Below, piece by piece: positions 46,518-58,754 of a DNA stretch of 64,000 nt. The position numbers were made by a program, and so were the translations under genes. Location of the stretch: assembly GCA_023313575.1 (NCBI GenBank), contig JAJTTP010000008.1, positions 1,612,001 to 1,676,000 on the forward strand, in the 5' to 3' direction. Position 1 is the stretch's first letter. The number at the start of each line of letters is the position of its first letter. This DNA is from Eutypella sp. D-1 (lineage: Eukaryota; Ascomycota; Sordariomycetes; Xylariales; Diatrypaceae). A model generated the notes under the pieces. That model was given only the letters and a program-made list of their open reading frames with translations, was not told the DNA's origin and did no database searches.

Positions 46518-49062
46518 ATGACTCGCTCTCTGCTCTCACTCGTATCTCTCGCGGTCGGGGCAACGGCCTGCGTGCGTGACTGGGAGGGTCTTAACCGTCG
46601 TATCGAAAGGCACGGCGGGCATTCCCACCATGCGAAGAGGCAGGACGTGGTCGAGTACCCTCCCGTGCTGACGGAGAACGAAGCGACGCTCGTGAACTCG
46701 TTCGATAATAACTCTATCAGCGAGTGGTCGCACTACTACACCCATGGCGACCACTTGGGTGGCCATAACAGGACCATGGCTGAGTGGACGGCTGATAAGT
46801 TCATCGAGGCGGGTCTAAACGCTTCCTTGGCCGAATTCCCTATCTGGGCTACGTATCCTATCGAGAGTAGACTGGCCTTGATCCGTGAGGACGGCAGCAT
46901 CCACAATGTGTCGTTGGTGGAAGACGTGCTAAAGGAGGACGACACGTCGAGTTACCCGAACGTCATCCCGGCATTCCATGCCATGTCTGGCAACGGGAGT
47001 GTCAAAGCCGAATACGTCTATGTTGGGTGAGATCTGGTGTTCCTGCCCCACACCTCTCACATAGCTGACCAGAGTGTGAAACAGCCGTGCGACTCGGGAA
47101 GATTTCGCCGCGCTGAAAGAAGCCGGCATCAAACTCGAAGGCAAGATCGCCATAGCTGCGTATGGGGGTGGCTATCGCGGAATCAAAGTCAAGAACGCTC
47201 AGGAGAATGGCATGATCGGATGCGTCATCTACACGGACCCTCAAGATGACGGTGAAGTGACTGTAAAGAACGGCTACGCTGCGTATCCAGGTATGAGATG
47301 TTTCGAAATTTCGCGATCCTGCTTCTAACATGCTATAGATGGACCCGCCCGGAACCCGTCTTCCATTCAGCGTGGAAGTGTCCGGTTCAGTTCGCTCTAC
47401 TCCGGCGACCCGACCACCGTCGGCTACGCCTCTGCCGAGGGAGTGCCGCGTAATGGGTTGGAGGAATATACCCCGTCCATTCCGTCAATCCCCATTAGCA
47501 TGACGGATGCAATCCCGATCCTCAAGGCACTAGAAGGCCACGGATTGTCTGCGGAGCAGGCCAATCGCTCGGGCTGGGTTGGCGGCCTCGACGTCGCGTA
47601 TAGCAGTGGCCCCGCTCCCGGCACAGTTCTCGACATGAACCATTTCATGGATGGCTTCATCACGCCGGTGTGGGACGTGATCGGCGTAATCAACGGCACG
47701 AGCTCCGACGAGGTCCTAATTATTGGTAATCACCGTGACGCGTGGGTCATCGGCGGTGCTGCCGATCCGAACTCTGGTACTGCTGTTTTGGTCGAGCTCG
47801 CGAAGGCTTTTGGGAAGCTTCTGGAGAAAGGCTGGAAGCCGAAGAGAACAATGTTAGTATTAAACCCAGCATGAACCTTGGAGGGGAAAAAAAGAAAAGA
47901 GAAGACCAGTTTACTGAACCTGCAACCGCACAGAATCCTAGGCTCGTGGGACGCCGAGGAGTTTGGTCTCCAAGGGTCGACGGAGTGGGTCGAGACTCAT
48001 ATGCCCTGGCTCGTCTCATCCGCCATCGCGTATCTAAACATCGACATCGCCGTGTCGGGCCCACGTACCGCGCTTTCGGGGTCTGGCGAGATCCAGACTA
48101 TCGCCATCGAGACGATGAAGAAGGTCCTGTTCCCCGACACCTGGGGAATCGGCCCCACCCTGTACGATATGTGGTATAACACCACCGAGGGCGAGATCCC
48201 ACCGCTGGGAAGTGGCAGTGATTATGCTGCCTTTTATCATGCTGGTATCTCTGCTGTGAGTAGATCGTTCGTTGCCTAGATCGTGCTGTGCTAACTTTCG
48301 TATAGATTGATATCGGATCCGACGGCGGCAGGACGGATCCCGTATACCACTATCACAGGTAAGCCCAAGCGTATCTGGGAAAACACGAAAACGAAACTGA
48401 CGCGCCGCAGCAACTACGACTCCTACCACTGGATGTCAACATACGCGGACCCGGGCTTCCACGTGCACGCGGCGATGGGCCAATGGCTGACGCTGATGGC
48501 GTACCACATCGCAGACGACGCGGTGATTCCATGGGACCTACCGCGGGCAGCGAAGGTGCTGCGCGAGTACCACGACGAGCTGGCCGACACCATCGCCGAC
48601 TCCGGTTTCGAGGTCGACACCGCGGAGCTCGAGGACGCGCTTAATACTTTCTCTGAGCGCGCTGATGCTATTGCTTCTACGGCTCGTCTTGCTGAGGCGG
48701 CGAATGATCAGTCTTTGCTTGCTGTTGTCAATGCGAAGTATCGTGATTTCGCGAGAGGATACGTTAGTCAGGGCGGTTTGCCCGGTCGCCCTACCTTCCG
48801 GAATGTGCTTAGTGCCCCGGGTATCGATAATGGTGAGTCATTCTGCTTCGACTTGTAACTCGGCGTCTAGAAATGGCGCCTGGGTGCTGTGATTTGGAAT
48901 TCGAATGATCGACTAATCGCTGTGTCGTCCGTAGGTTACGGTGCTTCGGTCTTCCCTCCTGTGACGGAGAGCGTGGAGGCAGGTGATCTAGAACTAGCTG
49001 CTGAATGGGTCAGCAAGAGTGCCAAGGCGATTTTGAGGGCTGCGGAGATCTTGAAGATCTGA
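46518..49062 (+). CDS. Secreted M28B peptidase (glutamate-carboxypeptidase II-like), 717 aa
   Basis: Seven exons: 46518-47026, 47085-47290, 47339-47852, 47934-48255, 48306-48358, 48411-48832 and 48935-49062 (2154 nt with stop). Signal peptide (MTRSLLSLVSLAVGATA). A PA domain (AAYGGGYRGIKVKNAQENG, GCVIYTD) is inserted in the usual way. Dinuclear zinc site: His370 in NHRDAW, Asp381 in DPNSGTA, catalytic/ligand Glu418-Glu419 in WDAEEFG, Asp in LNIDIAVSG, and His in YHYHSNYDS. A helical dimerisation domain follows. Members remove C-terminal Glu or other residues from peptides outside the cell or in the vacuole; several N-glycosylation sites are present. It is next to the P450 pair, but a role in that pathway is only a possibility; nutrient scavenging is equally likely. 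Confidence 0.93.
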
Positions 49063-50033
49063 GGGAGGGGAGTTAATGTTGCTATTGTGGAGTTGGTATG
49101 GTAGTGTAGCATCTGTCTGTTGAGTAGGATAGGTAATAGCATGAATGGTAATTCTAATGCTTCGCGATGCGCAAAGGTCGAAAGTGCAGCGCACTGTCTC
49201 GTTTACAGTGAAGTACTCCTTCAAGGTATGTACGAATGGGCGACGCTGTATACAGCTACAAGGCCATTCAATATCCAATATCACAGACACGTCGATCACA
49301 ATCAAGAGAAAAGGCAAGACAGTGTACGGGGGTGGAATACGGTTTCTTCTGGCTACGGACGACTAACGAGACTCCGAGCATGTCGACGATGCGACCTAAT
49401 ACTATGGCAATAGCTGTTCCTACTAGGTGCGAGGAACTAGGTGTTGGTGACCACGTGCCCGGATTCGCGGCAACGCCATCATCGTCGGATAGGTAGATAG
49501 ACGGCAGTTGCGAGGCGAACGAGTGTGCTTGCGTGACACGAACCAAGTGAGATAGCGAGACTTTCTTTCCGTAGGCGGGCTTCCTTCCAGACCATTCCAA
49601 TGAGATATCCCGTGTGATGCCAAATAGAGAACCTATATCCGTCCGAGGTTGGTTGAGATGGGGGGAGGATGGGGGGAGGGCAAAAAACACGCGCGTGAAG
49701 AGGTGGGTATATCAAGAGGAAAGTGATAGAGATGATGACTGAAAGTGCCAAAAAGAAAAAGCGGAAAAATCAAATAAACTCGTATTCCGTTTCCACCACT
49801 CCGTCAGTCGAAAGACTGTGTCTGTGCCTGTATGAGAGAGGACGAGGACACCGCGTTGTTGTTTTATCACCATGGATCAGTCAGCCGTTTGATGTTGTTG
49901 TATGGTTGGTGTTCATGTCCGGGAGGAAAACTAGGGACCGTGTTTCAAAACCATGTAGGGAAAGGGCCAACGATGTTTTGTCGAAGTAGAAAAGGGAAGC
50001 AGTACGGCATGGTGAAAACATCATCGCAGGTGT
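49063..50033. other. Convergent intergenic region between the peptidase and Myb gene A
   Basis: About 1 kb, no gene recognised. GGGGGA-rich near 49660-49680 and A-rich near 49750. Contains both 3' UTRs. Confidence 0.5.
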
Positions 50034-50992
50034 TTAGGCCTCGCCCTCAACCAAGCCACCGTCCTCCTCCATCCTAGAAAAATTCGGTTGGTAAGTAATT
50101 TCTTGTTACATATAGCAGTATTCATAATGAACACGTAGATCGGTGCTTACTCCTCAGTCTTGAAGACGTTACCGTCCCTGCGACAGGCGGTTAGCACCTG
50201 ATCGCTCAGGAGGTGGAGCAGAGGCTGGGGTAGTCGGGTGTACTTACTCCTTCTTGAGAGCCTTCTTACCGAGCTCAGAAGCGGAAGACCTGCGGGAACG
50301 ACATTTTAGTATCTGTAGACAGACAGCGAACGATGCTAGAAACATGGGAAGCTTCGGTGGCGAACTTACTTGATCTTGCGGCTGGCCTTGGCCTTCTTGG
50401 CCGCAGGGGTCTCCTCAGAGTCATCGGAGGAATCTGTGTGAAAGTTAGCGTCGGCACTTTTTGAAGTATTAGGCTTAATAATGGGGGATCTTACCGCCGC
50501 CTTTGGCGGCGCTGGGGCGGCCTCGCTTCTTGGTAGGAGTACGCTTGGCCGGAGTCGAGGGGACACTTCCGGCGGCGGAACCACCGGCGCCCGACTGGCG
50601 ACCTTTCTTGAGCTTCTGGAGATGCTGTCTGTGGCACGAGTTATGTTAGCTAACGTCTGCCGAGGCGAAAAGTAGACAGAAACAAAACATTGAAGCATTT
50701 AAAACAGAATAGCACATTAGTAGTCATCGAGAAGTCCTTCATCTGCAGCAATTCATCGGTCATGCCCATATCAAAGGTCAAGCAAGGATATGGGAAGGGT
50801 ATCAGGAAAGGGCAAGGAGCATTACGTGACGGCATATGGGGTATAATGGTAACCACGGCCGTGGATTCGCTCGATGATTTTCTCCCATTGATCGGATGAA
50901 GGGGAGATGACCGCCAGGACTTCGACGAGGAGGTCCGATCGGGTCTTGTCATCCCAGATGGTGCGGGAGGGGGAATCGGTGGAGGGAGCCAT
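50034..50992 (-). CDS. Myb/SANT-like nuclear protein A with AT-hook-like tail, 157 aa
   Basis: Six minus-strand exons: 50992-50826, 50628-50495, 50433-50370, 50289-50248, 50177-50151 and 50073-50034 (474 nt with stop). Residues about 12-66 form a three-helix Myb/SANT-like module: TIWDDKTRSDLLVEVL, then SDQWEKIIERIHGRGYHYTPYAV, then TQHLQKLKKG. The first intron falls inside the last helix (AC|ACAG, phase 2). The tail holds Thr/Pro/Lys-rich KRTPTKKRGRPSAAK, an AT-hook-like core, then an acidic Ser stretch and Lys-rich KKAKASRKIK, and ends EMEEDGGLVEGEA. This fits a small chromatin or DNA-binding protein of the fungal Myb-like class; target and function are unknown. It is the only member of modules A-D with a complete set of downstream exons. 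Confidence 0.85.
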
Positions 50993-51294
50993 GGTGAGGT
51001 AATAAATATGAATAAGATAGGGATGAATTGTAAAAGATAATAATGTAATGGATAATGATGATAGATGATGGAGTTAAGTTGTGTAATGGGAATAATGTTG
51101 AAGAGGTTCAAGGGATGGGCAAGAGGGAAGTGTTCTGTAATCAGGAAAGTTGGGTATGGAAGTGGCGGGGGAAGGCACTTGCCCCAAGAAGAGATCTAGT
51201 TTACGGGAGTGAGGCAGGGTTATGTTGCTTTTTGTGGTACTTGGTAGGGATTGGGACACAGGACAGGATTGTTAGGGAGCCAGAAAGGTCATAC

Positions 51295-51449
51295 CTCAAG
51301 GCCGACACAGAGAAGGTGTACCCCATATCTTTCGTAGCCTTGATGATCTCCTCCCACTGGGGAGGGGATATCTTCAGGGTATCTACGATAGAAATGAGGA
51401 CATCGGTGTGGACGTTGTCGCTCCAGACCATAGTACTGGAGGGAGCCAT
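51295..51449 (-). CDS. Myb/SANT-like domain exon B (partial or alternative first exon)
   Basis: Starts MAPSSTMVWSDNVHTDVLIS and continues PPQWEEIIKATKDMGYTFSVSAL, ending in a phase-2 donor, AG|GTATGA. The first residues MAPS match gene A. The domain lacks its last half-helix unless it is spliced onward. Local acceptors give only a non-conserved tail (for example TLPSCPSLEPLQHYS at the TTACAG near 51128). Joined to the acceptor of gene A (50628) it would read SAL-R-QHLQKLKKG, the expected family sequence, over an intron of about 670 bp. So it is either an alternative first exon of A or a truncated paralog. Confidence 0.6.
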
Positions 51450-51745
51450 GTTTGATCGCGATATTTGTGATTTTTGAACTTGGCTACGAGGTTTCGTCGT
51501 GATGGAAGTAGATAACGATGGCTGAGAAGCAGAAGATGTAGTAGAAGGATGGTTGTGAAAAGGAAGGAGAGTAGATGTTTTAGGCAGAAGTGGAAGTGTT
51601 AAAGTAGTTGCTGGGGAAAGATGTCACTGGGGAGGTTGGGGTTGTTGTAGATGGCACTCGCGCAAAACAAAACAACAGTGGCCCCGCAGTATATGGCACC
51701 GAGTAGGAAATGGTGTTAGAGAAGTGAAGGACAAGTACTATATAC

Positions 51746-51918
51746 CTCAAAGCATTCTGGTTGACATTGTGACCCTGGGACTGGAGCGCACGCAAGAGCT
51801 CAGCAGACTGCTCCGGGGTCAGCTTGATGACCTCCATGCCCCAGAGAATCCTGAGAATCTCGGCATCGATCTCCGAGGTCCATTTCATGGTGGGCGTCTG
51901 AGTAGACATCATGGGCAT
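51746..51918 (-). CDS. Myb/SANT-like domain exon C (partial or alternative first exon)
   Basis: Starts MPMMSTQTPTMKWTSEIDAE, continues LRILWGMEVIKLTPEQSAEL and LRALQSQGHNVNQNAL, and ends in a phase-2 donor, AG|GTATAT. It has the same Trp-helix-helix plan as A, B, D and E. No nearby exon supplies the QHLQ helix end. Reading through the donor gives a low-complexity tail to a stop at 51580. Joined to the A acceptor it would read NAL-R-QHLQKLKKG (intron about 1.1 kb). Confidence 0.6.
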
Positions 51919-52426
51919 GTTTTCTGATTGGAGAGCGGAGGGAAGTGTGGGCGTAGCATAGACTGGTAGGCGGTCCTACTGAGGAAGTGTGGTGATGTAA
52001 GATGTTGATGATGGTGTTGGAAGAGAAATTGAAAAAAGATAGAATGATGATATGATGAGAGAGAGAAGTGAAAAAGTTTGTGTTGTGCTGATGGAGGGGG
52101 GATTCTATTTGCGGAGAGAGTTTCAAGTCTGGGTCAAAAGAAACAAACTGGGGGCCAGAGGGAAAGGGGAAGAAGCCCCACATATGTTCGACGATGTCAT
52201 AATTATAGGCACACCATACCTAGGTACCAGAAACACAGCAGCAATGTGGAAGGAACCCAGCAGCTGATTCTTGGTCACTCAAGTACAGGGATACTTCCCT
52301 TGTCACTGATGTCAAGTCAAGGTCAGGCCCTTGATACTTATCTGATAGCAGCCTTGGGTGGACCAATGGCAACATCACAGCAATACCAAAAAACACATGT
52401 AGGTAGACAAAGTGAAAAGGACTTAC

Positions 52427-52590
52427 CGAACATTCTCCCAGTTGGTGTCGTAGCCGAGAGCCTTCATGGCTTCCATGATCTTCTTCTGGTGCACAAGGTC
52501 AATGGGCTGGTGTGCAGTAAACAGGGCGACAGCAACGTCCTTGAGGACGTCAGCACTGTCCCAATTGACAGAGGTAGCTCGGCGAGACAT
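52427..52590 (-). CDS. Myb/SANT-like domain exon D (partial or alternative first exon)
   Basis: Starts MSRRATSVNWDSADVLKDVA, continues ALFTAHQPIDLVHQKKIMEA and MKALGYDTNWENV, and ends in a strong phase-2 donor, CG|GTAAGT. The Trp and the GYDTN turn align with A, B, C and E. The strong donor argues that splicing really happens here, but no local acceptor restores the helix; one gives an immediate stop. Joined to the A acceptor it would read ENV-R-QHLQKLKKG (intron about 1.8 kb, long for this genome). Confidence 0.6.
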
Positions 52591-54563
52591 GATAACGATC
52601 CTGGTCCTTGGGGTAGGAGTAGGCTTGGGCTTTATCGCCTTGCTATGTCAATGTGGAATCACAAGAGTTAGTAGCAGTTATGGTATAGGGGACAAAGAAG
52701 TGACTGTTAACGTTATGGTGTATGTGCGTGCACGTGTATTTGTGTAGGTAAGTGACGTGATGTGCAAGTGAGACTTTGGACTAGTAACAGAGGGTCAAGG
52801 CGGAATCTTTTGGAGTAAATAGGCACAATGGAGAAGAGTTGTTATATGGGTGGAGAGGAGGATATCATGGAATGATGATTAACATCTTTGGAGAGCAGGA
52901 CCAAGGTTGAGGCGTGTTTTGGGGAAGTAGGTTTGGTCATAACAGATCTTAACAAGAAGTAATTGGGGCACTTGGTTGGATATTTATTGGCCGTTACAAG
53001 AATCTCTCTCTCCCTCTGCGTGTGTGTGAAGATTGGTGTGGTTGAAGGAGATGGAATAGGTGTACATGGACGTGGGCTAAAATTTCTCAAGTGGTGACAT
53101 ACCGTATTGTAATTGTCACCTCCGGACAGCCTGGAATATGGGTACGCGCAGGGGGCAGCGACTCAGGCCAGCGCGAGGGCGAGGGTTGCAATGATGAAGA
53201 GGAGCTGTAGTACAGGAAGAAAGAAGAAAGGTGGCTGTAGTAAGAAGACCTGTCAGGTGGATGGGGAGAGAACTTTGGAAGAGAAAGTGTGTGCTGTGTT
53301 GGTGAATTTGGGTACACAACCAGAGAAATCTGAAAGTGACTGGGGAGATTGTGGACTGGGTAGGTGAATGCAAGCCAGGGCTGTCATGGTTTTGGAGCAG
53401 AAACCAACAGAAACATGGAATTAACTTATGGATCCGCTTATATGGCGGCTGCGCAGGTGTTGGTACTATGTATACTTATGCTCAAGTAAACTGAGACTCT
53501 CTTGCCTTGTCTGCATTGGCCACTTGGATGCTCTGCCTTGCTTGGCCCTGAGTGTTATTAGAATTTGGTGGACAGAAGGTATTGCTTGACGCTGGCTATA
53601 CGTCCTTGTACGTACGCTATAGCGTATGGCTCCCCCCCAAAACACATAATATCACGAGGGAGGGCAGGCTGGAATTCCTCCTTGCCACATGGAAAATAGG
53701 AGAAGGGAAATGTACCAAGTAGATACCTCTAGGGTTTCTCAGGAGAACTCATCTAAATTTCGATTACCTATCCTAATTGATCCGCAGAGCGGTGGTTGAG
53801 GCGTAGATTGCGCTACATCGTCTAGACGTGACCGTCGGTTTCGACTGAACAGCTATTAATGAAGCGGGCTTCGGCAGGAAGAGATCAATCAGTCAGATCA
53901 TGCGCATATTCCTACCGCAAAATCATCTACGTAGTAGGAAAGCTCGTCAGTTCAATACGTAAGTGCCTTCAAACTGACGACTCGCTTGGTACGGTTTACT
54001 GGTAGGAGTCAGTAGACTAGGTTCAGAAGGGTACGTTACACACCAGGAGGACCAGCACCGAAATATCTTGCGAGAATAGGATAAGCCTCCGGGTTGGGAA
54101 ATAGAATACGATGGGATTCGTCGGGGATATTATCAACGCCGTAACTGGATCTAGTGAGTAGCATGTATTCCTTGCCCGACTGACGCCTGCGCCGTGTGCT
54201 TTTTCTTCTCCTCGAAATTCCGACCGCCTCGAATAAAACTCCGACCAACTAAATCAACGCCAAACGATATTGTAAAATGTGTTGTACAAAAATGTATTGA
54301 TATACGACTGTGTCAATCTCACGCCAGCCGTCTTTCATGAGGGCGGCGGAGTGACGGCTTAGGCGAGTAGTTGTATTCCAGTGCGGCGGCTCGCTCGAGG
54401 CTTTAATAAGGAGAGCGTAGGCCGTCTTGGCGCAGTGGGTCTCGCGGATCACTCACTATTAGATCGGTGTTGTGGTAGTCTGGTGTCATGCCTCATCGTA
54501 GAACCTATCGATAGTTAGCATTCGACTCTATAGAAAGCTGCCGCAACATGTCCTAGGAATTGC
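52591..54563. other. Intergenic region between Myb modules D and E
   Basis: 2 kb. The part next to D (52700-53400) is pyrimidine-rich on the minus strand and looks like promoter or 5' UTR. I searched it for a further domain exon (Met, then Trp after about 10 residues) and found none. The part near E (53400-54560) has no recognisable gene. Confidence 0.5.
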
Positions 54564-55845
54564 TCACTCGGCTGCACTGAAATTGTCTACAGGGTCGGCT
54601 AATCCGTCCGCTGCTAAAGCCAGGACGGCCTCGTCTTCATTAGATGGTTGGCCATCATCATTCTGCTCCTGTCCTTGCTCTGGTCTCAGGCCTAGCTCTA
54701 GTTCTGGTTGCGGTTGTGGCTGTGGCTCCGGTTGTGGGTTTGGTACCGATGCTTCACGTTTTTGTCGTTTGGCAGGATGGCCTTGGAGATCGTCTTCATC
54801 TACATCCTCAATCACGCGATGACTTGAACCAAATGCGTCTGGCTCTTGCGGTGCGGCAGCAGCAGCAGCTGGCGCGGAAGTTGGTATAGGTATGGCTACA
54901 GGCATAGGCGTTCCGATGGTCAATCCCTCCATGCTCCGCTGAGCATCTGGGGTACGCGGGGGCATAGGTGCAGGTGTTGGTGTTCCCGCTGGCCTACGAC
55001 CAGGAGTGATGGGGGCCGCAGAGCTGATGGGAGGCGCAGAGACTGGATGTTCTGCAGGCGGCGCATGGACTGCAAGAGACGTAGCAGAGCTAGGGGGTGA
55101 GCTGGTGACAGGGAGTGGATGCTTTCTCGGACGACCACGTCCCGGGCCCGGCCTACGGGTGATGGGGTTCTCAGCCGGGTCACCCTTGCGGGGACTATCT
55201 CCTACGGTACCATTGGGTTCGGTCTTGTGCTGGGACCTTCGCAGGCCCTGGAAGTGTTGGCTGTCGTTTTGTCAGACTTATAGTTATATTAGACCGCATG
55301 AGGAGCGCATGTAACCACGGGGACATAGAACGCAAAACACTCCGGGGGCGCGCTTGAGCCCCAGCTACATATGCTATAGATTGACAAGGTTCTATCCCCA
55401 CTGGGGATATTTTTAATTCAAATTCTAACGCGATGTACAGGCGAAAGTATACTATATATAAATGTATGCCGCCAGTAATGAGAGTTTACGAAGAGAGACT
55501 ATCAAAGTTACCCACTTAGGTACACATATAGGAAGGACTCGGCACAAGGTAAGAACAGAGTAGAAGTAGCAAGTAAAGGAATGATACAAAGGAATGGTGC
55601 ATTCGACGTCACAATTATAGGGGGAAAAAGGAAAGGCCTTGGAGGTAGGTCGAAGTAAGGAAGAAAGATGGCATCAAGAGCTATTCTACTCACCGGCAAC
55701 CCTCATTGGTGAAGCCGTAGCCTAAAGTTCGCATGTGATTGCCGATCGTGGTCCAGTCAGAGCCGCTTATGATGCCAATGTTCTTGACGGAAAGAATAGT
55801 GAAGAAAAGGTCCTTATCGGCCCTATCGTTCCAATTCTTATTCAT
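54564..55845 (-). CDS. Myb/SANT-like nuclear protein E with AT-hook, 282 aa
   Basis: Exons 55845-55694 and 55260-54564 (849 nt with stop; intron 433 bp). The domain covers about residues 1-58: MNKNWNDRADKDLFFTILS, SDWTTIGNHMRTLGYGFTN, EGCRQHFQGLRR. The intron cuts the last helix in phase 2 (CG|CCAACAC), exactly as in A. The second exon encodes a real AT-hook (GPGRGRPRKHP), a long Pro/Ala/Thr/Ser-rich linker, a basic AKRQKREA patch and a Gln/Pro/Glu-rich acidic tail. It is probably a chromatin-binding or transcription factor; the target is unknown. Its complete structure shows what B, C and D lack. Confidence 0.85.
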
Positions 55846-58754
55846 CTTGTGCAGCAGCGAGTGTTACTTTTTGAGAATTGCTATTGTAGAGCGCGCGGGC
55901 AAGAGCGCGGTCAGGAGTCCCCTGAGATATGATACGGGATCGACCAAAACTCGACGAGTAACTTATAGACAGGCGGCCCCAGGGGTTCCTCAGGCGGGCT
56001 TTTAGTTAGAGTTAGGTTCGCTGTACCTGGGAGTTTAGAATAGGATATGTGGATCTCGCGGACCGACAACGTGCTAACAAAGGGGTGCTCCACGTCGGGT
56101 GCAATACGATCAAAAAATAGACGAGACGAAAGCTGTTTAGGAGGTTGAATGAACCGACAAAAGCGGGATTGCGTTCGGAATTGAATTGAAGTAGCCGGGG
56201 AAGTGACCGGGGAAGCAACCGAACTCAATTTGATTGAAGAAGAAGCAGCAGTTAATAAAAGATGCAGGTGTGATTGACCTGTGTAGTTTGTGAGGTACTT
56301 CTGTCGTAAGTTCCTCGAGTTAAGCCAGCGATTGGAAAGGTAAGAAATTGGTAAAGTAGGAACCTTGGGACATGGCTGGGGGAGTTGCCTTTAGCTGAGT
56401 GGCTGATGAACCACCACGGACCTCCAGAGATTCTGTTAGCTACATAATTAGGTACCTGGTATAACTTTAGGGGTTTCCCACCACGTGGAGAATACATGAA
56501 TACGATATATGCATGAGCCTCTACCTGATCCGTGCACATAACCCAATCCAGAATCGTACCTACTAAGTACAGTACTTACGTAGTTGTCCAATCACATGGC
56601 TTTACATTATATGCAGACTCCACTCAGCCACTTCCCAGGTTGTGTCAGGATAGACTGCCCTGGACTGCCCTGGGCTGCCCTGACTGCTGCCGGGGAAGGA
56701 GCTTACCGGTCCGAATTTTGCAGGCCTCCTAGGGCTAGTAATGTCTTCAATTAAATCATGTGATATGGCGTTCTGTTCGTGATGTGGTTTAATTACACTG
56801 TACCACTATCAAGTTTCTAACGCGTGTCCTTTCCAACCTCTCCATTTTTTCTTTTTGCTAACGAATTCATCAGGCAGGGCATCGCCGGCTTATCCTGAGA
56901 CGGACCCAGCGATTGGCTAGACCCTCGTAATTCTAATCTAAAGGACCTTTCTTTTTCCCATCCTCTGACTTCATAACGTTTTTCGAAATTTATTTCAAGC
57001 GGTACAGAGAATTGGCCTCAACATTTGGTCCGACCCGGCACTTTGCATGATGCAGGTGATGTTTCCGTTTGTCTCGGTGCTTGATATATTGGCTGATGAA
57101 TCGTTCCCGATGTCCTCCTTGCCCCGGATTTGCGATGTACTTGCCGAACATGTCCTTCCCATTCGGGAAGACCTGTGACGGTTGCGCGGCTGCACGGCTA
57201 CCGTTTGGCAACCATTTCATAAACTAGGATAACTCCCTGACCTAACAGCCAGCCCATCTGCGTCTCGACATACTAGGACGGTGACGTTACGCTAATCAAT
57301 TACTAACCTCGCTTGGCTTGACATTTATCTCCTGCATTATATGTGACTCATCTGTTTCACACAGGCACTTCCTAATGTGACGAGTTCATTTTCACCCCGC
57401 CCGCCTAGTCCACCGCGGCAGAAGGTTGGATTCCAGGGCTTCCTACACTATCGTTCAATCAGTTTAGGCGCGCGTGGCTTGCCGCCACTCTGGGAAATTT
57501 CGATCTTGAATTGGTAAAGTGTGTTACGGCATCCCACCCACTATCATGATGTTATATGTCTGTTATATCCTCCAGGACGCAAGTGGACGGGGTGACGGCC
57601 GACGGCCGACGCTGTAAGACCAACTAGCGCCATGCTAGTATCGGTTTCCTCCATTCAAACGGCTTCCCCTTTTCTTGGTTCATCAATGGTTCCCAAGAAG
57701 AAAAGAAGGGATGAGAGACGCATGCAAGGTATGATCGTCCATCCAACCCACCCAAGCATGATGACTGCACCAGCCCATGATGAGCAATCGAGATGAGCTG
57801 CCTGCATATTTCATTGCCGTGCCCATTGCTGGCCTCAAATCGGAGACGGGCCTAGGGCTACATTGACGTTGGCTGAACATGCCACAATTGATATCGACGC
57901 AAGTCTTCCCCTCCAGCAGTCTCCAGTCATGGATGGATGGATCAACAGGGGTCTCCGAGGATGACTACATGGGTGCCCCCCTGTTGGCTGCTACCGCCAC
58001 TGTTACCGAGAAACACTTCTAGAACCACTTTACACGGTGTACGCGCCCCCTTCCGACTTTCGCGTCCCTCCCATCCCCCACCTCGCGGTTGATTATCTGA
58101 ATTTTTTATGATGGGCAACCGTCAGCCAAGACAAAAACGAATCGTTGTCTCAAGTTGCTAGGCAACCAAGGCAACCATCGCTCCATCAAGTTAATGATCG
58201 GCCATCCACACGCCGATAGAAAAAGAAAGGAGCCCGAGTTAGCTTCATGCAACCTCTTAAAGATGGGCCCGTCCCGTTTGTTGCAACGCCTTTTTTGACT
58301 TGAGTCCTTGTACCAGTAATGTAGACCCAACAAATCATCCCAGCAAACAGAGATATATACAGACCTTTTCTCTTTCTGGTTTCCTTACAAAGTGATATTG
58401 GTCCCACCTTGAATAGGGATCTTTCACTCCAAGCTTCTATTCATTCAGCTTCAGTGATAGTTCTCTACCTTCACCACGAGCCTAGTTCGATCTATCATAT
58501 CGTATCCTACTGTCACCAGCAGCTGCCTTATAATTCTCCTATTCCTTCTCACCGACTTTCACACTCATCCTGTTCGTGACTCACTGGCTCTGCTCCACTC
58601 CACCTAGTCACTTCACTTCTGAACCTCGAGCCAGCACAAATTGGCAGCCATCCCGCTGTGCCTTTCAGCTTGGGAACCCTGAGCTACTCTCTCCAGCCCG
58701 TACTATCCAACGTGCCAGTGTAGCAAAGAGTGACCTCAGGAAGGAAGAGCCACA
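55846..58754. other. 2.9-kb divergent region between Myb genes E and F
   Basis: No gene recognised. It contains tandem CTGCCCTG units near 56660-56685 and long AT-rich stretches. The last 400 bp are pyrimidine-rich and form the likely promoter of F. Its size suggests large upstream regulatory regions. Confidence 0.5.

Noticed and set aside
53100..53370. A further Myb-like first exon upstream of D, because of a donor-like ACG|GTATGT
   Set aside because: No Met-Trp-helix pattern in any frame; the stretch is pyrimidine-rich and looks like promoter or 5' UTR.
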